NCBI GenBank assembly: GCA_030634785.1 | Contig: DAOWAC010000037.1 | Coordinates: 1 to 8,565, forward strand | Origin: Chloroflexota bacterium | Lineage (GTDB): Archaea > Iainarchaeota > Iainarchaeia > Iainarchaeales > GCA-2688035 | Length of the DNA stretch: 8,565 nt | Reading direction: 5' to 3' | The notes under the pieces: generated by a model | What the model was told of the DNA's origin: nothing | Seen by the model: the letters and a program-made list of their open reading frames with translations, nothing else | Database searches by the model: none | Shown here: positions 5,545 through 8,565 of the stretch, piece by piece | Position numbering within the stretch: the stretch's first letter is position 1 | Layout: each line of letters begins with the position of its first letter | Translations under genes and position numbers: made by a program

Positions 5545-6567
5545 TCAGTTTTTCTTAAGCCATTGAGGTACGTCAGATTGTTCTTCTTCTTCAGCAGGCT
5601 TTTTCTTTCTCTTAAACCATGCTTTATTTTCTGCTTCTGGCATTCCAGTCTCTTTTCCTTTTTCAACAACCTGTTTTTCAGGACCAAATTCAGCCTTTTT
5701 TTCAACAACAGGCTTTTCTTTTTCAACGACTGGTTTTTTTCCAACAGACTTTCTATTTACATTTCCGCCAGTTCCTTTTACAAGTTCAACAAGGTTTTCA
5801 AACCTTTTTGACGAATCTTTTGGTCTTGCCTGTATTGTTTTTGGTTTAATTGGTGTATCGTTTGTTTTTTCTTCTATCGGTGTTTTACTTGACGGTTTTA
5901 CAACTCCAATATGAGTTACTTCAGGAATGACTGGTTTTTCTTCTGGAACAATTGGTTTTTCTTGCACTGTTTCTGGTTCTTTTGTTACTTTCTGTGTTTT
6001 AACTGAAGAAAGTTTTTCATCAGTTTTTTCTGCTTTAAGCATTTCAATTTCTTTTTCAAGTGCCTCTATATTCTCACTTGGTTTTGTTGACTGAACTGAT
6101 TCTGTTGCTTCAACTGGTTGTGTTGGTTCACTTGGTTTTTTTTCAATTTCTGGCTTTTTTTTCTTTTTTAAAAATCCAAACAATCCTGCCTTTTTTTTTG
6201 CAGGTTTTTCTTTACCAACTTCTGCTTGTGCAGTTTTTTTACCTGGCTTTTTCATCCCTGCAGGAATTTCTTTATCTGGCACTGTCTCTTTTTTTGTTTC
6301 AGTTTGTTTTACTTCCTGTTTTGCTTCTTTTTTTTCTTCAGGTTTTGCTGCAACTGTTTTTGCTGCTGGTTTTTCATATCCATTTGTTTCTTCAACCATC
6401 CAAGGAGGCTTTTCTCCTCCTTCTGGTGTTTGTTGTTGTCCTTGGCTGAGTTCTTTTTCAGCTTTGACCATTTCTTTATCAGTAATTTTTTCGCCTTTTT
6501 TGTCCTTTTTTTCTTTAGGCTTTTTAGGTTCTTTAGGTCCGTTTTTTTTCTTTTTGATAAATATCAT
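5545..6567 (-). CDS. Lys/Glu/Pro-rich disordered protein, probably the cytoplasmic tail of a membrane protein
   Basis: From ATG 6567 this encodes 340 residues dominated by Lys, Glu, Pro, Thr and Val, with little predicted fold. It begins MIFIKKKKNG. Hydrophobic or aromatic islands punctuate the charged sequence: PPWMVEE (54-60), GLFGFLKKKKK (128-138), a short coiled-coil IEALEKEIEMLKAEK (167-181), RFENLVELVKG (255-265), KAWFKRKKK (315-323) and VPQWLKK (333-339). KPVVEK-type repeats occur at 278-303. This start is doubtful. The 63 bases upstream (6630-6568) stay open in the same frame and encode a full membrane helix ending in IFIKKKK, with no ATG, GTG or TTG. The frame is also that of the upstream surface-protein gene. 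The tail may therefore belong to that gene, or initiate at ATG 6626 through a one-base shift. AGGA precedes ATG 6567 by three bases, a short spacing. Confidence 0.6.
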   Translation of the reverse strand: MIFIKKKKNGPKEPKKPKEKKDKKGEKITDKEMVKAEKELSQGQQQTPEGGEKPPWMVEETNGYEKPAAKTVAAKPEEKKEAKQEVKQTETKKETVPDKEIPAGMKKPGKKTAQAEVGKEKPAKKKAGLFGFLKKKKKPEIEKKPSEPTQPVEATESVQSTKPSENIEALEKEIEMLKAEKTDEKLSSVKTQKVTKEPETVQEKPIVPEEKPVIPEVTHIGVVKPSSKTPIEEKTNDTPIKPKTIQARPKDSSKRFENLVELVKGTGGNVNRKSVGKKPVVEKEKPVVEKKAEFGPEKQVVEKGKETGMPEAENKAWFKRKKKPAEEEEQSDVPQWLKKN

Positions 6568-6630
6568 AATTCCTAGTATTACTATTATTCCAATAATTCC
6601 TGCTACTGCAAAAATTACAAAATCATTAAA
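6568..6630 (-). other. Transmembrane-coding stretch in frame with both neighbours, lacking a start codon
   Basis: The 21 codons after the TAA at 6633-6631 read FNDFVIFAVAGIIGIIVILG followed by I, then join M-I-F-I-K-K-K-K of the downstream frame. This is a textbook single membrane helix with a lysine stop-transfer. No in-frame ATG, GTG or TTG is available. An ATG at 6626 is out of frame and reaches TAA after three codons. One extra T in the TTTT run (plus-strand A run 6619-6622) would link it to this frame as MIFVIFAVAG. Confidence 0.8.
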
Positions 6631-8541
6631 TTAAGCTGGGAGTCCTGGAATTGTTGAACCTGCTTCAACAGTAAGGGTTAGGGTTTGTTCAAATACTGTT
6701 CCGTTTTCTGTTAGTCCGCTTACAGTAAAAGAATAGTTTCCTGGTTCTGTTGATTCAGGTATTTTAAAAGGTCCAAGTATTGCAGGGCATTGTTCTGGCG
6801 GTATTGATACTGGTGGAATTTCAAGATTGTTTTCAATTGAAAACAATTGAATCGAATCTTCGCATTGTAATATTATACTTATCTCTTCGCCTATTGCAAT
6901 TTTTTGTGCTGAAAGTGAAGCTTGTGTTCCTCCGATTGGTGGCGGCAGTGTACCTGCTTCAACTACCCCAATTGTTTTTTTGCTTGTTGAAGACATCGCT
7001 TGTGTTTCTGCTGTTAGTACTGCATTAAAAGAGCCAGGTGTTAAATATACATGGGTTGCATTTGTGTCAAACAATTCTGGTTCTGAACCGTCTCCAAAAT
7101 CAATAGTGCATGTTACTGGCGATCCTCCTGTATCACATCCTCCTGTGAACAAAACTAAGAAAGGGATTGTTCCTGATTGTGTTTTCACTTCAAGATTTGT
7201 CAGTGGTTTGGAATCACATGTTTGATAAATATAAAAATAATTACAGTCGGAATTACCAACACATTCTATTTTTGCGTCGTTGTTTAAATCAATGCCTTTT
7301 GCTTTAACTTCTTTTGAACTTTCTTCAAGGAATCTTATTTTTGTTTTGTTGCCATCCATTGAAAGTTTGGCACAGCTGTTTATTATTCCTAAAACATTGT
7401 CAATAATGCTGTCGCTTTCAAGTACAAACAGTTCTTGTCCTTCTACTTCAATATCTCCTGTAAATCCCTGTAGTAACGAATTGTCAGACATTGAAATCGC
7501 ATTTACTTTTACTCCTGTTGGTTTATTGCTTTCTCTTCCAATAATTTTGCTGTCTTCAAGTTTAAGCGTTCCCTTAAGTATTATTTTTCCTGGCTTTCCT
7601 CCAATTCCAATAATGCTGCTTCCATCTTTTAATGTAAAATTGTCTGCTTGAATTAATTGAATTGTTTCACTTATGGTATATGCTAAGTTTCTAATGCTTG
7701 AATTTTCTTCAAGATAAATATCTGAATCAGATTCAATATATCCTCTTAGGTTTTCAATAAAACTATTATCTTTTACAATAATTCCTGTTTCTCCATTTTC
7801 AATTTTTATTGCTGTTTCGTCAAAACTTCCAATTTCTCTGATATAGCTTCCTCCTTCAATTGAAATGTTTTCTGCTTTAATTGATCCAATGTTTTGAAGA
7901 TATCCACTATTTGAAAGTGTAATGTTTTTTGCTTTTAGTTCTTTTACATTTTCAATAAACGAGCTTGTAAGAGAAAGTGTTCCTTCAATATCTATTTCCA
8001 TTTCTTTTACAGGGTTTCCTGAAATGTGAACAGCAAATGCGTTATCAGGTCGTTCAAGCGTAATGTTTCTTATACTTTTTCTATTTCCTAATGGTGCAAT
8101 TGAAATAAAATAATTTTGCAAGCCTCCGATTCTTTGCTTGATTGCTGTTTGATTTGAAGTCCTTAAAGGAGTTGCTAAAGCCTGATTAAAGTCGTGAACT
8201 GTATTGGTGTCTCCTGTGAGTGTAAGGTCCCAGATAATATTCATTCCTTCAGGTTCTATAAATCTGAGGTTGTCAGAAACGTTTATTACAGCGCTTTTAA
8301 GTTTCCATTCTACTGTTTCCAGTCTGTCATGGATATAATCTCCATCTTCCAGTATTTTTTCCCAAAAACCGTCTATATCCTGTTGTGTAAATTCAATTTG
8401 TGAAGTAGTAATATTGCATATAAAAGTAACCTTGTTTGCGTCAGAAACTCTGTTAACAGAATCACATAATTCATATACTGCGCTGGCACTGCCTAGTAAA
8501 AGAATGAAACATAAAGCCAAAAACAGAATTCTTGCTTTCAT
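6631..8541 (-). CDS. Secreted surface protein with beta-helix-like repeats and a PKD domain
   Basis: A 636-residue protein with a clear signal peptide: MKAR, a hydrophobic core LFLALCFILLLG, and probable cleavage after SASA at 21. Residues 190-410 contain irregular repeats of about 19-27 residues in which an S-x-I-x-N turn is followed by alternating hydrophobic strands (SFIENVK, GYLQNIG, SYIREIG, SFIENLRG, SSIRNLAY), suggesting a right-handed beta-helix. A PKD domain lies at about 448-527, with DFGDG at 481-485 and Cys469/Cys478 as a possible disulphide. A second beta-sandwich-like domain is at about 540-626. About twelve N-x-S/T sequons suggest N-glycosylation. It ends STIPGLPA with no membrane anchor, yet a membrane helix follows in frame after the TAA. 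AGGATAGG abuts the ATG. Just upstream, codons ending in TAA (8553-8551) may be the tail of another gene. Likely a cell-envelope or adhesion role. Confidence 0.82.
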   Translation of the reverse strand: MKARILFLALCFILLLGSASAVYELCDSVNRVSDANKVTFICNITTSQIEFTQQDIDGFWEKILEDGDYIHDRLETVEWKLKSAVINVSDNLRFIEPEGMNIIWDLTLTGDTNTVHDFNQALATPLRTSNQTAIKQRIGGLQNYFISIAPLGNRKSIRNITLERPDNAFAVHISGNPVKEMEIDIEGTLSLTSSFIENVKELKAKNITLSNSGYLQNIGSIKAENISIEGGSYIREIGSFDETAIKIENGETGIIVKDNSFIENLRGYIESDSDIYLEENSSIRNLAYTISETIQLIQADNFTLKDGSSIIGIGGKPGKIILKGTLKLEDSKIIGRESNKPTGVKVNAISMSDNSLLQGFTGDIEVEGQELFVLESDSIIDNVLGIINSCAKLSMDGNKTKIRFLEESSKEVKAKGIDLNNDAKIECVGNSDCNYFYIYQTCDSKPLTNLEVKTQSGTIPFLVLFTGGCDTGGSPVTCTIDFGDGSEPELFDTNATHVYLTPGSFNAVLTAETQAMSSTSKKTIGVVEAGTLPPPIGGTQASLSAQKIAIGEEISIILQCEDSIQLFSIENNLEIPPVSIPPEQCPAILGPFKIPESTEPGNYSFTVSGLTENGTVFEQTLTLTVEAGSTIPGLPA

Positions 8542-8565
8542 CCTATCCTTTTACTTCTTTTCCAA

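Noticed and set aside
5563..6576. Several open frames on the plus strand rich in Phe and Leu, opposite the Lys/Glu-rich tail
   Set aside because: They are complements of AAA/GAA-rich codons; the long TTT/CTT runs are what a Lys/Glu-rich gene gives on the other strand.
6631..6633. TAA as a reassigned sense codon
   Set aside because: TAA ends other clear genes in the window (for example the methionine aminopeptidase), so a genome-wide reassignment does not fit.

Overview
This is an AT-rich window in which every supported gene lies on the minus strand. It reads like part of an archaeal chromosome. The evidence is a type-2 methionine aminopeptidase of the short archaeal form, two tRNA genes with no encoded CCA, GGTGA-type ribosome binding sites, TATA-like boxes placed for leaderless starts, and a sequon-rich secreted PKD protein. 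The lineage is inferred: compact spacing, many overlaps and a high load of unrecognised membrane or low-complexity proteins suggest a small-genome archaeon, possibly of the DPANN group. Nothing here fixes the taxon.

In the direction of transcription (high to low coordinates), the window opens with a secreted, probably glycosylated surface protein. It has a signal peptide, a region of beta-helix-like repeats, a PKD domain and an Ig-like C-terminal segment (8541-6631). It stops at a single TAA. In the same frame, directly after that stop, comes a perfect transmembrane segment followed by lysines and a 340-residue Lys/Glu/Pro-rich tail (6630-5545). This transmembrane segment has no ATG, GTG or TTG of its own. 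Either one long membrane-anchored surface protein has been split by a stop codon, or the second gene starts through a one-base frame change. This is the most interesting signal in the window.

Next comes a two-gene unit: methionine aminopeptidase, overlapping by 7 bases a six-helix membrane protein of unrecognised family. A tRNA-Arg(GCG) follows. Beyond its 3' end lies a 93-bp unit with two strong hairpins that ends in an exact 21-bp copy of the tRNA 3' end (T-loop to discriminator), the footprint expected of tRNA-targeted integration or a related rearrangement. A small coiled-coil protein with a well-placed TATA box follows, then a proline-iminopeptidase-like hydrolase and a small membrane protein.

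The last block is tRNA-Leu(CAG) followed after 11 bases by three tightly coupled genes: a HAD phosphatase, a nucleoside 2-deoxyribosyltransferase/deoxynucleotide N-hydrolase-like enzyme, and an RBBP9/YdeN-type alpha/beta hydrolase that runs off the left edge. The first two would fit together in nucleotide clean-up or salvage. No intergenic stretch exceeds 300 bases. No complete insertion sequence, CRISPR array or replication origin was seen.
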